A stretch of DNA of 23,297 nucleotides from Saccoglossus kowalevskii (lineage: Eukaryota > Hemichordata > Enteropneusta > Harrimaniidae). The stretch's first letter is position 1; every line of letters begins with the position of its first letter. The stretch lies in contig NW_003142806.1 in assembly GCF_000003605.2 (NCBI RefSeq), forward strand, positions 262,600 to 285,896, written 5' to 3'. The translations under genes were made by a program, and so were the position numbers. The notes beneath the pieces are model-generated. The model ran no database searches, was not told the origin of the DNA, and saw only the letters and a program-made list of their open reading frames with translations. Below, piece by piece: positions 14,171 to 23,297 of the stretch.

Positions 14171-14601
14171 TCTAGTTCGATTTTACCCTTAGATCTAGTG
14201 CCATTTGACCCCTAGGTCTAGTGCCATGTAACTCCTAGATCTAGTACTATTTTACCACTAGATCTAGTACTATTTTACCACTAGATCTAGTACTATTTTA
14301 CCACTAGATCTAGTACTATTTTACCACTAGATCTAGTACTATTTTACCACTAGATCTTGTACTATTTTACCACTAGATCTAGTACTATTTTACCACTAGA
14401 TCTAGTACTATTTTACCACTAGATCTAGTACTATTTTACCACTAGATCTAGTACTATTTTACCACTAGATCTAGTACTATTTTACCACTAGATCTAGTAC
14501 TATTTTACCACTAGATCTAGTACTATTTTACCACTAGATCTAGTACTATTTTACCACTAGATCTAGTACTATTTTACCACTAGATCTAGTACTATTTACT
14601 C
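14171..14601. repeat. 23-bp minisatellite, about 18-19 units, each with a 12-bp palindrome
   Basis: The unit is ACTAGATCTAGT followed by ACTATTTTACC. From 14257 there are fifteen units in exact 23-bp register. Thirteen are identical, the one at 14349 has a single A-to-T change, and the last (14579-14601) differs at its end. Before 14257 three to four older units have drifted (GTGCC in place of GTACT). The first 12 bases are a perfect palindrome, and TAGTACTA forms a second, overlapping 8-base palindrome. The array ends 210 bases before the start codon of PTGR copy 2. There are no unique spacers, so it is not CRISPR-like. Confidence 0.98.
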
Positions 14602-14618
14602 ACACTAACCACTATGCC

Positions 14619-14626
14619 TATTTAAA
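14619..14626 (+). promoter_or_regulatory. Possible TATA-like element of PTGR copy 2
   Basis: TATTTAAA lies 186 bases before the ATG and directly after the minisatellite. It is a permissive TATA variant in AT-rich sequence. No initiator is evident, so this is a weak inference. Confidence 0.2.
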
Positions 14627-14811
14627 CACACATACATACATGGGTCTATTGAACTTTTAAGTTACGTTTTAACCTCTGTCGCGACCTTCGCCTTCAATAT
14701 ACTTTGACTCGAACTTGAACTTAATAGAAGTTAAACAGATAACAATCTATACATCTAGCACATGGACAACTTGACATAGGTACGCTTCGACCAACATAGT
14801 CTTGATATAAG

Positions 14812-23107
<8,296 letters not shown>

Positions 23108-23232
23108 GTAATACCACACACACACGGTCGGTCAAATGACATTGAATAAAAATGGATATTACATGGTATATTGCCCGCCAAGTGTGATATTTAAGCAATA
23201 ACCCCCGCCGAAGTTGGGTATACCACTTGATA

Positions 23233-23297
23233 TTGCACAATTCACTCCATATATGCACTCGCCTGCGGCTCGTGCATATATGTCGTGAATTGTGCAA
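23233..23297. repeat. Palindrome at the right edge of the window
   Basis: TTGCACAATTCAC (23233-23245) pairs with GTGAATTGTGCAA (23285-23297), and CATATATGCAC (23248-23258) pairs with GTGCATATATG (23272-23282). In total 27 of 32 positions pair about a centre at 23265. It lies in intron 9 of copy 2. Pairing is still perfect at the last base of the window, so the palindrome probably continues outward. The left arm might reach back to about 23165. Confidence 0.85.

Noticed and set aside
14171-14601. CRISPR-like array
   Set aside because: Units abut in exact 23-bp register with no unique spacers, and the context is an animal genome.

Overview
The window is AT-rich animal nuclear DNA. It has intron-split genes with GT..AG borders, and relics of non-LTR, Penelope-like and tyrosine-recombinase elements. 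It also has microsatellites and an assembly gap. Nothing bacterial is visible. The repeat families suggest a marine invertebrate (lophotrochozoan, hemichordate, cephalochordate or cnidarian); the sequence alone does not narrow this further.

The backbone is a head-to-tail tandem pair of prostaglandin reductase 1-like genes (zinc-independent MDR oxidoreductases), both on the + strand. Copy 1 shows exons 2-10 (891-4706); its first exon must lie left of the window. Copy 2 shows exons 1-9 (14812-23107); its last exon must lie right of the window. Every exon border conserves phase between copies. The two partial copies together define a ten-exon gene of about 336 residues, close to the usual family length of about 330. 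Most lines of a simple ORF scan miss these genes, because the exons are only 46-153 bp long.

Layout: 1-453, a CR1/Jockey-like LINE fragment (-) in intron 1 of copy 1. 891-4706, copy 1. 4707-6600, 3' flank without recognisable genes. 6630-7110 and 8275-8930, two decayed Penelope-like pieces (-). 9633-9850, a broken THAP zinc-finger relic (-). 9904-10690, a compound microsatellite with a 446-base gap. 10663-12440, a 5'-truncated, frameshifted LINE (-) whose 3' tail is the microsatellite. 14171-14601, a 23-bp minisatellite built on a 12-bp palindrome, ending about 210 bp before the copy 2 start codon. 14812-23107, copy 2. Its 4.45-kb intron 1 holds a 41-bp tandem repeat, a 119-bp palindrome and a Crypton-type tyrosine recombinase relic. 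23233-23297, a palindrome cut by the window edge.

The two genes probably supply paralogous NADPH-dependent enone/alkenal reductases. Their divergence is mosaic: exons 2, 5, 6 and 7 are almost identical between copies, whereas exons 3, 4, 8 and 9 differ by about 9-17 percent with many amino-acid changes. This suggests gene conversion over part of the gene and specialisation of the rest. Everything else in the window is mobile-element debris or simple repeat.
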